From positions 35,745,293 to 35,809,292 of the forward strand of contig CP099839.1 of NCBI GenBank assembly GCA_030062745.1: DNA of 64,000 nt, in the 5' to 3' direction. The stretch's first letter is position 1. Every line of letters begins with the position of its first letter. Both the position numbers and the translations under genes were made by a program. The notes under the pieces were generated by a model. The model made no database searches. It was given only the letters and a program-made list of their open reading frames with translations, and was not told the origin of the DNA. The stretch is from Capitulum mitella. Its lineage: Eukaryota; Arthropoda; Thecostraca; Pollicipedomorpha; Pollicipedidae. Of this stretch, positions 10,881 to 22,639 are shown piece by piece.

Positions 10881-13200
10881 GAAACCATGTGCCAAACGTG
10901 ACTCCTCAGTAAGGTGTTCACGAAGCCCTGATTTTTGTTTTGCCCTGGTTTCTGTTTCCTGCTCCCTGTTCGGTAAAGAATAAACATGACCTGCCCTTTT
11001 TGGTCTTCATGCTGTAATTTATTCCACGAAGGATGAACATAGTGGCCATGCCCAGAACACTGTCGGGATTGATTATTTCGAAAGTTATCGTTCCAAAGCC
11101 GTCCAGTTCAAGGTTCAAGAAGCTTGATAAATAAATAGCATCGGAATCGAGCACGTGGATGCTTGATACGCCGGGAACACTTCTGGGGCGCAGTTGCCTA
11201 CCAACAGGCAAGTTTTGAGAGAATTCTTGGCGTACTGGTCAGACCTATGCTCGATTCCAGTGGAATCAGAGTCGAACCCGGATTCGCTTCCATTTGGCCC
11301 GGAACTGGATTCGGAATCGATTCAGTTGGGCCATGCCTTGAGTCGGATTCGGAACTGATTCGGTTAGTCTGTGGAAACACTTGGATCGGAAGCCAATCAA
11401 ACGGCAAAACGCCCGATTACGTTTTTTATCAGTGTAACCTACCACTGATTTGGTGTCAAAAAAGAAATATATAACAATTAACAGTCATGCATGTATAGAT
11501 AGGCAGGTAACTGGGAATAAGGCTTTGCTCCAAAATATAGAACAATTAACATCAGATCAAAGGAACTTCAACTCAAGGCAAGACAAAAAAGTAAGAAAAG
11601 GATACACAGATATCACTGGTACACCAGTTTCTTGGGGACAATGAGTAGGTACTAGGTAGTCTTATCACACCTCCACTTACTTTTACCGCCTTATAGGTAT
11701 TTGCCTGGTGACGAATATCGATTACTACTGACTTGAGGCATCTAGCAAGAACGCCAGAACTGTACGTCGTAAACAGTGTGTAAATAGAGCGGAAATATTT
11801 GCTCTTACGGCCTTAGCCCTATTCCCGGCAGGGGAGGGGCTGAATCCGCCGACGCCCCTCGGGTTTTTTGCTTGCCAATCCCATTCTTTTTGACGCAGCT
11901 TCACAAAACTTAGTGACCTTTCGTAGCTATTTTTTCTACGTACTATGGCAAACTTTCGTAATTTTATTCTGCTTGGGGGCGGGGCCAGGCAACGTTTTTG
12001 GGAGGCACCTCAGGCCATTTTTGGCCAAGTTGAGGATAAAAGAGAAATGGCTGTCAAAAGTAATGTTTTTAAGGTAAGGTAAAACTTAAAACCTTATATG
12101 AATTTATAGGTAAATAGTTGGGCAATATAGCAATGCAATTTTGTTCATCTAAAGTCACTTCACAAGGTGAGGTCGAGGTCAAAACTCAAAATTTGCTTTC
12201 ATAGCAAACATGTCGGCGCTATTTCTTCAAATGCCAAACCCGGAATGTAAATGACTTAAAATGGTGCTCTCTACCAAGCTTCTGCGTGCCAAGTTTCAGC
12301 TTGATATCAGGTCTGGTCAAGGAGCTATGACCTAAAATGTCAGTGTGCTTACCCTATATCACAACAGCCGTAAACTGGAATTTTTGAAATAGAGTGAATT
12401 CAAATGATTTAAAACGTGTTCAGATGATATCAAATGCACACGAGACCACTCCAGTGACTTTAAGGTCATTGGAGGTCATTTAAGGTCAAATGTCGTCAGC
12501 TGATCTGAAGAACATGTGACCATGACATGTGACCCCCTTTTCATGTCCCTGGCACCGCCCATGCTAACATTATACAAACATAGTAATACGATTAGTACTT
12601 TTTCAGCATAGCATGACTAGTAGAAACTAGAAAATGCTTTTAACTTTCTTGTTAAATCAGTTTTTGAAAAAAAAAACTGGCCCTCTTATTTTCAAAGTTT
12701 TGCAAACGCTTCTGAATTTTTTTCTTCAAAATTTCTAATGTATGGACCAATGGTAAAAGTGCCATTCGTAATCTCTGGATTCATACCAATTTCATCAAAA
12801 TCGGAACATAAGCAATTGAGTTATAAGAAATCCAAAAATATCCCCCATTTTGACTTTTTTGCCCTCCGGTACCCAGTCCTTCCTAAATTTTGAAACTTCT
12901 TTTTATACAAACGTAATTTACGTCATAGCAAATCGATTGGCGTTTGTTGCGATGAAATCGGACTCGAGTTCTCGAGATCTCAGTTTTTTCGAGTCCTCGA
13001 GATCGAGATCTGCCGGGAATCGGCCGTACCGTCTAGCCCTCCGGTAATAGGGTTGAGTCACAGGTATTTGACTGGCGACGAATGTTGTTGTTGACCTCAG
13101 GCATGTCTCAAGAACGCCAGATCTGTACAATGTAAATAATGCAGAAACGCCGTGCTGATACGAGGTACCAAGTCATGCTTACTTTCTTAGCTCGATTTTC
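10881..13200. other. No gene; GATTCGGAATC-rich and AGGTCA-rich segments
   Basis: From 11225 to 11390 the DNA is rich in gattcggaatcgattc-type words. At 12160-12490 it carries AGGTCA half-sites (12463, 12473, 12483 at an exact 10 bp period, and overlapping sites at 12175-12191). Open frames of up to about 100 codons overlap on both strands and look like chance products of the simple-sequence bias. Confidence 0.5.
12160..12492. repeat. AGGTCA-rich repeat with three half-sites at 10 bp period
   Basis: AGGTCA occurs at 12463, 12473 and 12483 on one strand, so two consecutive DR4 elements share the middle half-site. A separate cluster aggtgaggtcgaggtca lies at 12175-12191. I infer that this is one copy of a dispersed family also seen near 26.9, 35.2, 55.4 and 60.3 kb. 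Confidence 0.75.
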
Positions 13201-13215
13201 TAAAAAGTGAATGTT

Positions 13216-13335
13216 TTGTGTAAATAATAAGAGGGGGAAGGCGCCAAGGGCCTGACTACCTAACCTTTCCCGGAATGGGTCTGTCAACGGATTTAACCGC
13301 TTTATTTTGATCGACATGAAGTTTCGTTTTAATTT
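13216..13335. repeat. Dispersed repeat module (gcgccaagggcc / acggatttaacc type), diverged copy
   Basis: This segment shares its order of words (a G-rich stretch, gggcctgactacctaacct, caacggatttaaccgc, ttattttgatcgac) with 14838-14975 and 61522-61660. Each copy lies upstream of a TA- or CATA-type microsatellite, so module and microsatellite are probably parts of one mobile family. Confidence 0.65.
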
Positions 13336-13573
13336 TTGGTTATTATTTACTATCTACAAAATTTTCTTACCGTCCTTAAAACTGATACAAAATAATGGGG
13401 GAGGGGACCTGTTTAAATCACCTTTGGGGGGAAATCCACTTTGGAAGGCCATGGCTGCTGCCAGAGTGTAAACTGACTCCTGGTAGCGGTAGGTTTACCC
13501 ACCTGATTACTAATATTTCGATATTTATATCTGTATATGTGTGTGATATATGTACGTATGCACGTATGCAGGC

Positions 13574-13608
<35 letters not shown>
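13574..13608. repeat. (TA)n microsatellite
   Basis: An uninterrupted TA run of about 35 bp, preceded by TGTATG-type words from 13530. It follows a dispersed repeat module. Confidence 0.95.
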
Positions 13609-13614
<6 letters not shown>

Positions 13615-16035
13615 CTGTTACCTTCATTTGTATAATTTCATGGTTATATTGCATTTACAGTATTTGTTTAAATCAGATTCGGATTTGGAGTCATTTGCCT
13701 CGTTATGGAGTCGGAATCGATTTCAGTCAAGCGGAATGAAGCACAAGTCTGCTACGGGTACGGTTCTTATTAAACCCTGCTGCTATCTTTCCCTAGGATT
13801 AGCAAATAAAGGTTCCGAAATCCTGGAAGATGTCGTTAACAGTTTCTAACACATGAGCAAATATTTACAAGCCCAGTACCATAATAGGTAACGAGCTTGG
13901 TATCTTGAAAGTACTCATTCGTTCCAGCCACCGGCTTAAGGACAATTTTTCGGCGATACGTCGCTAAAGTATTCCGGTATAGCATACAACATCCCGTTTA
14001 GGTGGATTTGCACAACAAAATAGCAGTGGTAGGCATTTGATGAAATGTCCACTGACCCCGTTTCGAACCCTTATTAACGGCTTATTGGCCCGCAACGACC
14101 ACAGATGTTGGAAATATGATATTGGCAAATTCTTCTTGGTGACGCATACCCTGAATTTTTACGCTGGCTCATTTTCAGTTGAGAAAATCTACTTCGAAAA
14201 ACTACGGTGTTATCTTTCTAATCCACTTCAGCTCATTACAGAGGAGTTACATGCAAAATCCAAGCCAACATGCCCCGCTTAAAATCATTAATGCTCTATG
14301 GATTTTTTTCTTTTTTGGCACTGGATCTTGCACGATAGGTTTTCTTAAGTTTCAAAGAACGGGAAATCACCCTTGCCGACGATTTTTGGGAGGCGTATTT
14401 TTGGGTCGGTCTGCTGCCCAGGATATGTCTGGTAGGTTTCGCGCGTCATTACGCATCGAAAGTTCAGCTTTCGGGCATCTCAAAAATAGACCCGGTGACA
14501 ATGACGGAGACACCGGAGGCACCGGCCGCTCTGGCTGATGAGACGCCCATTCATACGGCTTCGGCAGGCCTAGTCGCAATCTCAGAACGATTGCGATGCC
14601 CCTCAGCCTCCTGCGACGTCCAGTGCTCGAGGCAGATCCGTCCAATGGGACTGCGAGTCATTCTGGCCGATCGTTACAGCGCAACAGCGAAAACGATTCT
14701 GCTCTCCTGGTCAACGTGTCAGTCTGACATACATCTTTTGCAACATGCTGCGCATTTTGGCCTCCACAAAAGCTAAAAAAGGAAACTGTTTGTAAAGCTG
14801 TTTTATCGCCGAAACGTTCCCACTTTTGCTTAGGCACTACACGCAGGGGTGTCGATTTCTGCAAATGATGATGGGGGAGGGGGGCCGAGGGCCGGCAATC
14901 TAACCTCCTCCCAAAGAATGAGTTTCTGAACGGATTTAGCCCACTCTGTTTTGACGGACGGCAATATTTCATTTTTCGCCTTTTTTCGCATTTGTGCTTT
15001 AAACACATCTGTATACATGTATATGTCACATATACATGTATAAATGTTACATATATACATAAATATATTATCTTATCCCTACCCGTTATTGGGTATACAA
15101 GAGTACCCTTTCCCAAACCTTGCCCAACATTAAGTGTATTAAGCTGGCAAATTGGTGATTACATGTTGTACATTGGCATGACCTATATCATTGAGTCTTG
15201 TTAGTTCCTGCCTACGTTTCATTTTTTAAGGAGCAAGAAAACATTTGGTGGGCTCAAATGACCATTGGAGGGGCTAAAGCCAGGACTGGAAAGGTTCCAG
15301 GCCATCCAAAAGCATACGAAACGACAACCTGGTGGGCGCTCAGTCAACTATTATGGGTGCCTAGTTTCACACTGTGGGTCCCCGACAACCACGAAGATAT
15401 AGGAAGCCACGCCAGTGGTTGTCATCAGGTACAGTCATCTGAATGATGGTCTGCGAAAGCTATCATTGTGCCTGCTTGACCAGATAAACTGTCAACATTT
15501 CTTTCCTAAATGTTTTATGCCATTTTACACTTAATCATATACTTTCTACCTATCTAGTATATATCAGTAATATACCTTGTGGAGTGTAAGACGAGTGAGG
15601 CCTACTTCGTTGCTGCTTTTATGAGTGATCTCTTTCATTGTCGTGCATCTGAAACATTGCAAGTTTAAACATTACGCCCGCCCTTGATTGGGTTCGCCGC
15701 CATTACTGACCGACTCAAAAACATGCATGGAAAAATAGGTCTAACGGCGAAAACATTTCTCCAAGAACAGCTATGTGAAGGAAAACCTTGCATACCAAAA
15801 CAATGCAAATGCAGGTACCTAAAATTCGAAGAATCGGGCTATTGACCCAGCAGTTGCAAACAAGGCCTCGTCTAAGGAATTTTGACGGGGGAGGGGCCGG
15901 GGTCTTCCAACCTGGTATTCCAGCAGCACCTACGTACGACGTTGGTGTAAAAACGAAACCACGAAAAACCAGCATATGTCTTAATGTAGCCACTAGGACC
16001 GTGTTTTTTTATTTGTTTTGATTGGCTTGCTACGC
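13609..16035. other. No supported gene; includes a GC-richer patch
   Basis: The patch at 14390-14660 is GC-richer than its surroundings and is open on both strands for 90-120 codons. I recognise no domain, and neither strand shows a convincing acceptor and donor pair. The rest holds a diverged module copy (14838-14975) and a tatacatg-rich microsatellite at 15005-15070. Confidence 0.4.
14838..15070. repeat. Dispersed module plus TATACATG microsatellite
   Basis: 14838-14975 (gggtgtcgatttctgcaaatg, a G-run, gagggccggcaatctaacc, cggatttagcccac, ttttgacggacgg) closely parallels 61522-61660. It is followed by a tatacatgtatatg-rich tract from 15008 to 15065. I infer a non-autonomous element with an internal microsatellite. 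Confidence 0.75.
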
Positions 16036-16735
16036 GGAACTGGCGTTTTTTTTAAATCATGCATTTTTGTCTTGAAAAAGATTGTTTTTTCCCAGTTGTT
16101 AACCTTTTTATGAGCCATAACCTCGTTTAAACTACACCAACCCAATGTTTTGACCCCGCCAGTTCTAAAGTGGCCTTGCATTTTACCCCGGGTAGCCTCA
16201 ATGACATTCAGGTGCAGTTTCCGGGTCAAATATGAACGAATAAATATATTTTACAGAAGGGGAGCCACCCCGTTGGAGCTTGTCATTAATGCACAGTTTG
16301 GAAGACAAACGTCGACCAGATAACAATGTTCTGCATATAATGTATATGAGAACCGCATGCGAGATAAAGCAAGGTATATCGCACAACAGCGGCGTTTAAC
16401 ATGTAATTCCTCAAAAAACCGACCCCATTAACTATGGACGACCATCAAATTTTGTTTTGTCACGCCTGTTTTCATGCAATACAGTAATCGTGAAACTGAC
16501 TTCCGCAAAACTCGAAGGGTTGAATCCCAGTCTGGCAAAGCCAATGACACATATTGCTACGATTCTGCAGTGCTTGACTGGCTGCATTCCTTGGGAGACA
16601 CTAGGAACACCTGAATGATTCACAGATACAATATCAAGTTTTTTGGTGTCATTTCTACGGTACATTTGGGTTCGTACAGTCTTTGTTTTCTGTATTCCAT
16701 GAGCCCCCTGACCTTTGTTGTGTGTAACAATCACG
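16030..16735. repeat. Dispersed repeat family D, copy 1 (~700 bp)
   Basis: The segment is collinear with 27790-28550 on the same strand. Shared words include tttctgtcttgaaaa or ttttgtcttgaaaa, ccataacctcg(t/c)ttaaac, cccaatgttttga or cctaatgttttga, ccttgcattttaccccg or ccttgcattttgcccca, and ttttttggtgtcatt near the right end. The gaps between matching blocks are similar, so it is one element copied as a unit. I found no coding sequence in it. Confidence 0.8.
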
Positions 16736-17257
16736 CTCCGAATAGGGACGGAGAATTTCGGGACAGGATTGTCACCTAAACTTTTCCTTCAATACGTAAC
16801 AAAAAACCTTTCCCAAGGTAGATTTGCATTCATCGGCGCGTATCGAGACCAGACCATGCTCCTATGGGTTTTCTTAGCTTCCCAAGTCACTAGCGTCTGC
16901 AAAATAATATGTGAACGGTAACGAGGGTACAGGCGGTTTCGTGAGAGATAGGGATGTCTTGAAATGATGACACTGTGAGATGCATAGGGACACGAAACAC
17001 TGTTACTTGCAATAAAAAAACTGTACGCATCTACACTCCGCGTTGTGACCAATAAACTTCACTATGCAACATTAGAACAAAAGTATTGTATTGTATTGTA
17101 TTTACAAATAGCCGGCCACATCCAATAAAAAGGGCTATTCTGTGGTTCTGTGGTTATTCTTCCTTTGTCATACAAGCAAGGGTACACGCGTAAAAAAATG
17201 AAAGAGATGTAAAATGTGGCAACCTAAGTACCACACTACTCGCAAGTCAAGATGAGA

Positions 17258-17288
<31 letters not shown>

Positions 17289-17575
17289 AAACCAGTACCA
17301 TAGGCTCGACTACAAAGATCGCAAGATGTTGTGTTTTAGGGTATACTTTAATACTGGTAAAGAGGAATGTTGTAAATTGTGATGTATTAAAGGAAATTAA
17401 AGGGAAAATTGGTAATGGTTAGGATAAGACATTGTGCAAAACAGCTGCATTTCTTTCACGCCGCATGTGATGAATATATGCCTGTTACCACGTAGTATTG
17501 GTTTCTTGCCCGCGTTTGTTTCCGGAACTAGGGACGACACGGTTACCCCACAGAATCCCGTGTGGAAGAATATCG
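16736..17575. other. No gene recognised; CA microsatellite inside
   Basis: Non-coding DNA between a dispersed repeat and a foldback-like structure. The (CA)n tract at 17261-17289 and a short TATTG run (about 17079-17103) are the only features I can support. Confidence 0.5.
17261..17289. repeat. (CA)n microsatellite
   Basis: An uninterrupted CA run of about 29 bp. Confidence 0.95.
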
Positions 17576-17579
17576 AATG

Positions 17580-18910
17580 CAAAAATACTGAGAACAGAGT
17601 GTCAAAAGCAAAATATCAAACAAGATAAATGACGTCAGAGAGTAACATCAAGCGGGAGAAACATCGAAAGACAAAATATCGAACAGGGATAAACATTCAA
17701 TAGTGAAATTCCTCGAAAGGAAAAAAAATACTTGGGGACAAAATGATAGATGAACAAATAACCAACGGAAGACATGGAACTGGAAAAATATGGACCCCAG
17801 TTAACATCAGAACAGTAAAAAGAAACAATTGACGAAATATCGCGAGGTGACACTTTGTGTCATCATATCAGGGACGGTCATCGTAAACGGACGGGCATAC
17901 AATGGTCGGTTTTCGCATTACAAAATGGGGAATGGGACAATATATAAGGTCTAAATATCTCAAAGGGTGAAGATTGTTCCAGGACATGAACCTGATGGTG
18001 AGGTGGTCAAGGCTTTCGTTTGTGAAGATCACGGAAGGAATTCAAGTCCCGGTTGTTCGAAATTTTCTCGTTCCTACTTCCCAAATTGTGACTGTTGCTG
18101 GCAGACGCAGTAATCAGCGCGGATCGTCACCGGAATCCGGTGGTATATTCTACGGTTCTTGTATCCGAGACGCTGGGGAAATTTTTTTTAGCTCACTGTC
18201 GTGCGTTGTTATTAGGTGGAAGAGCCCTGGCAACAGAAGTCAACGCCTATCCTCAAGAGACTGCTGGGAGAAGTGGAAGGGAAATTTTTGGAAGCCCAGT
18301 ACTCGAACCCCGCATACCATCTGCGACGCAAAATGCTAGTATTTTTGCAGCCACACCAGCAGATTCGGTGGCGCAGCCAGGATGTCTGTCTGGTCGGTTT
18401 CGATCAGCAACCCCTTGTAACAACCGGAATATAATTTTAGCTCAATAGCGAAGACACTGGGGAAATTATGTGTAAACCCTGGAAAGTTTTCACGATGTTC
18501 CTGCTGGGATGTCCCGTGCAGTTTTCGGGAGAAGCCAGTACCCGTGCTCGCCGTGTTACGCTATTAGTTCTCTTGCGATATTTTAGCTTAAATATTCACC
18601 CTTTTCGTTATTGATTTCTGCTCTGACATTTTATCATTCATTCATCTATCATTTGGCACGTAGCCGGTTGATACTGTTACTGCCTGGACATTTTTGTTGG
18701 ACATTTTGCATTGGATGTTTTTTTCATTCCATGTTTTGTTCAACGAAATAATTTCTGTTCGACATTAATCCCTAGATTGATATCTGGCATTCCACAGTTT
18801 TCCCTTCGAGATTACGCCCGTCGTTATTTATCTCCCTTGATATTTTGTGTTCGTTCGCTTGCTTGCTTGCAACGTTTTCCATTTGACACTATACGGTATT
18901 ATGTCCTGTA
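17580..18910. mobile_element. Foldback-like element with arms of degenerate ~20 bp repeats
   Basis: The arm at about 17580-17860, in reverse complement, shares words in order with the arm at about 18565-18905: cgatattt, catctatcattt, tttatc, gatattttg, tttgacac. Each arm is a degenerate array of roughly 20 bp units built around gacattttg or its complement. The ~700 bp centre (17865-18560) has no recognisable protein. Long inverted arms of short tandem repeats are typical of foldback-type DNA transposons. Identity between arms is low, so shared low-complexity composition remains an alternative. Confidence 0.45.
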
Positions 18911-20725
18911 ATCGAACGACGCATGTCAACGAATTTGGTTCCTCTTCTATGAAAATGGCTGATCTGGGACCATTATGAATTAAAAGTTGCACTAAGAGGT
19001 GCCATAGGCCATGTGGGGTCAGGTATCAGATCATTTTGCGTTTTAATAAGTTTTAAGTATATTGGATTGATACGATTAAAACGAACTTGCACTGCATGAA
19101 AAGGCAAGCAGTCTGGAAAAACGGCCATTCTCAAGGCAAAAATACAGGGCCAAAAAAATGAATTCTTCGGAAGTAGATAACTTAGGAATAGGGCAGCCCT
19201 GGTTTCCGGGGTACGGCTCCATAAAATATAATCATGGTTTCGCTAGAGCCCGTGTTTCTGCGCCTCTGCCTACTATCTACCCGGCCCTTTTCTCCCTCAT
19301 ATTTCAGTCGCATTGTTTGGGGCCCTTCCCTTTCCGGCGTTATCGCAGAATAAAAAATGCTATCAGCATATGCCGTTTGAATACATAACCAGTGGTGATT
19401 CAAGAGTAGCAAAAAATTATAGACGAAGCAGAGACTACACATTTGAATAAATATTGAAGTATGTATAAATACCAGACACAGAAATAACATAATTAAAATA
19501 ACGGATGGATAAATAAAATAATGGATAAATAAATAGAAAATAAAATAATAGAAATGTCGACACAGAAAACCCGGTGTTTGTTGTACTAGCATCCATATTT
19601 ATTTTGCATCTTTGTTGCATTAGCCTGCATAACTCTGTCTGTAAGAACCAACACTGGTGATGCAACAGCCGCCGAAAAAATGCATGGACAAGGTATTTTT
19701 GCAGTGACTTTACATTTGAAAAAACGTTACGTGTCCACAGAAAACCCTGTATTAGATTTTATGATGTTGAGCTTCCAACTAGCCCCCCCCCAGTTGCCCA
19801 GTTTTGCCATAGCTGGGGGGCTGGCGACTTCACTGCAGGTAGCTGATCCCCCCCCCCAGTTAACATGTTAAACGAGGCCCTGGTTGCGAAGCTATCACCC
19901 TCCAGAAACCGTCATGACCGGGCCGGGCCGCTCAGTTTCATTTTTTCCCTGTTAGAGAAAGTATAACTCACTCGGCTTTCAGCCTCGCTAGTAATTACAG
20001 CTATTTAGCTATTTAATTCACAACGCTTCTCCTATCTGTGCTAAAACTGGCAGAAAATATGGGGGCTGGGGACAAAATCAGCCGTGAAGGGGACACGATC
20101 CACGTGACTCCTACAAGAGAAAGCAAAGCGACACCCATCCAATATGGAAAGAAAAAAATAGAACCATGGTGAATTTCCATCCACAAATTAAAGTAACTGA
20201 TAAGTTACAAAATAATGTATTTAAGTAATATCCCAAGCCTGAACATGCAAGCTTTTGTAAGTCACTATTTTCAGGGAGAAGATGTTGGAACAGAAAACAC
20301 CAGGCAAAAGCCATAAAAAACTGGAAAGGTTGAAAACGAATTTGTAGCAATGTTCGCGTACAGATGTCTAATACAAATTTCATGCAAATTACGCGGATCA
20401 GCCTCCGAAAATTGTGAAAAAAATACTGATGGAGAAATCAATCCATTTTCTATGGTGTTTCCTTCGACAAAAGTCGATATGAAGGTGAGCCAACACAAAT
20501 GTCGCAGGTTACGGGTTTTCGTTTATTCTTAAGCTCAGTTACCTTATCCCTAAGTCTATGGAAAGATCAGTTAACAGGTAAAAAGAATGAGTGAATATAG
20601 CGTTCAATAGCCCCAAGTCTTTCATACGCACGCATACTAACTTACCCTTTCAGAGAAGTACTTCGCGATGCTCATCCCAGCCGTTCTGGTAACTACTCCA
20701 TCTGATATAATGCGATAGCATACCA
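18911..20725. other. No gene recognised
   Basis: AT-rich DNA. C-runs near 19786 and 19849 lie around an agctgggggg-type palindromic word. A fragment at 19965-20075 ending aaactggcagaaaatatggggg resembles the right end of the module family at 61.8 kb. No exon or transposon protein was found. Confidence 0.45.
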
Positions 20726-20730
20726 TTACC

Positions 20731-20935
20731 GTGATCGGTCGCTCAGCTGGTAGAGCGCTGGCCTCCCCGTCCCGTCTTTCCGTCGAACCCGTCGGAAAGA
20801 CGGGTTCGAGTCTTCCCAGCGTCCGATACTTGACCTGCGGTTCCGTTGGCATCTACCCAACAGAGGATCAAGCTGGCTACTACCCGGTCATGTTGCCCCC
20901 TTGGCGGCACGTAAAACCTACGCCACAAAATCAGC
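20731..20935 (+). repeat. tRNA-derived SINE with a palindrome in the anticodon region
   Basis: The head begins gatcggtcgctcagctggta (A box) and reaches a B box (gggttcgagtc) at about 20802-20812. Between them lies a perfect 12 bp stem, cccgtctttccg (20771-20782) and its reverse complement (20793-20804), which replaces a normal anticodon arm. Downstream the body runs to ttggcggcacgtaaaacc near 20915, similar to the gacgtaaaac-type ends of some invertebrate SINEs. It is not a functional tRNA. Confidence 0.65.
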
Positions 20936-22500
20936 CGTGACCTGGAATTGCTCGATAGGGTGCAGGGGTCGAAGCCCGTGCAACAAGCTATAGGCTCCGA
21001 TTCCTAACATCATCCCAGCAATCATGCGGTCCAAATTTATAAAAAAAAACAAAAAATGAGGCATCGGCCCTCCTGCGTCTTACCATATTCGCCGCCAGAA
21101 CCATGGCTACCAGATCAATGCTGCCAGATAAAACGAGAAGATAAACCTTGGGTGTGATCCCGGTGATACCGTATGACGTCAACTAAATAAGAGAAAAACT
21201 TCACGCCGGACTTCATGACTTCTCTGCAGACCTGCCCCTGGTTCACTCGTGAAGAAGCTGGCTTGTCTCAGCAAGACGAACCATCTTATGAGCATTGTAT
21301 TGGAATTTTCCAAAATGAAAGGAATGATTCCGATTCCGACTCTTTTGCTCCTAAAACGAAATGAATGCCATTTAGATTCATTAACTTCCCTAACGGAATA
21401 ATTCCAGGTGCAGTTCCAATTCATTTGATGAAGAGTTGATATTAAGTTCCTATTCCAGTGAAATGGCCATTTAACAAATGCAGATGGAAGACATACACTG
21501 CACGTTTTTTGCTGCATTGCATTGCATTTTACTGCACTACATTGCACTCTTAACTACGTGTGCAAGCTTTTGAAATTCCACGCTCGCCACACTCAGTAAT
21601 GGACTTTTCGGAAAAGTCTGTAATTCGCCGGTACAACGTGGCGGACAATTACAGGCTGTAATACGCAGTAACGGGCAGAGCTGCTCGGGATTCAGTTCGC
21701 TCAAGGTCACCTCAGACAGCGCTGCCGCGGCGGGACGGCAGCGCTGCATGCGCTGAGAATTGGCCGCTGGCCAAAAACGGGTGGGGACTCTGTCGCGGCC
21801 ACAGCTGATTTACTGCCATACGCGGATGAAGTCTGCGCCCACGGTGCGCAGACAGACCGAAAATAGGAAGAGTCGGCGGCAACACACTTAAATGTGCCTT
21901 GACTGGGGTACCGCGTGGGCCAGCAAGATCACTATTTTTACACGTGATGCAAATGTTGGTCTCCTTTGCTTCTGCAACTCGCAGGTTTTGTACGCATCAT
22001 CTTTTTCAAGAATATATTTTAACGCAGCGATTGGTAGCTTCAGCGCCATCACCGTAAGTTGCACCTTACTGTCCCACTGCCCCAGTCATCAGATTGCGGG
22101 ATAGTGATTGTATTTACCAATTTGACACGTTCCAGAATTTCATGCGTAACATAAAACTGTTCATAACCGTGGCTTCAAAATAACTTCGGCGCTACTGCGT
22201 GGTAGCAACGTCGCTACGTTGGTATCAGATTCAGTATCTACAATTTGTAAGGCGTTCCGTTGATGGGAGTTGCATGGAAAGCCAAAATCCGTACATACGT
22301 TAATAAGTTCTGCATTATATTCTCGTTTGTCTATGGCGCCGCCCTTGACTAACGGACGACAGTGGATATAGACAGATAGACGAACGATGTTTATCAATTG
22401 GACAGACATATTGCTCATACAGGCTAACGATTTACGCAAAAGTGAAGCACTTGAATCGAAGTATCTTTCGGTAATATTTGTTGTGAATTATTGAATGAGT
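20936..22500. other. No gene recognised
   Basis: Contains a gattcc/ggaatt-rich patch (21295-21450) related to 30780-30950, with a shared gtattggaatt context. There is a GC-rich patch at 21700-21860. Nothing looks like a coding exon. Confidence 0.45.
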
Positions 22501-22639
22501 ACACTAAACGCCACCGCACCCGACAGACCTCCGTATCCGTAGCAGCCGAAACCTTGTCGCCATATTCCGTTCACCGACCCTGCTCAGTCCCTTAATCTCC
22601 CAGATTTCAGGAAGTACGTTTGAAACGTTCTGGCTACCA

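Noticed and set aside
14367..14776. GC-rich frames on both strands considered as an exon
   Set aside because: Both strands are open, no domain was recognised and no convincing splice pair bounds either frame.
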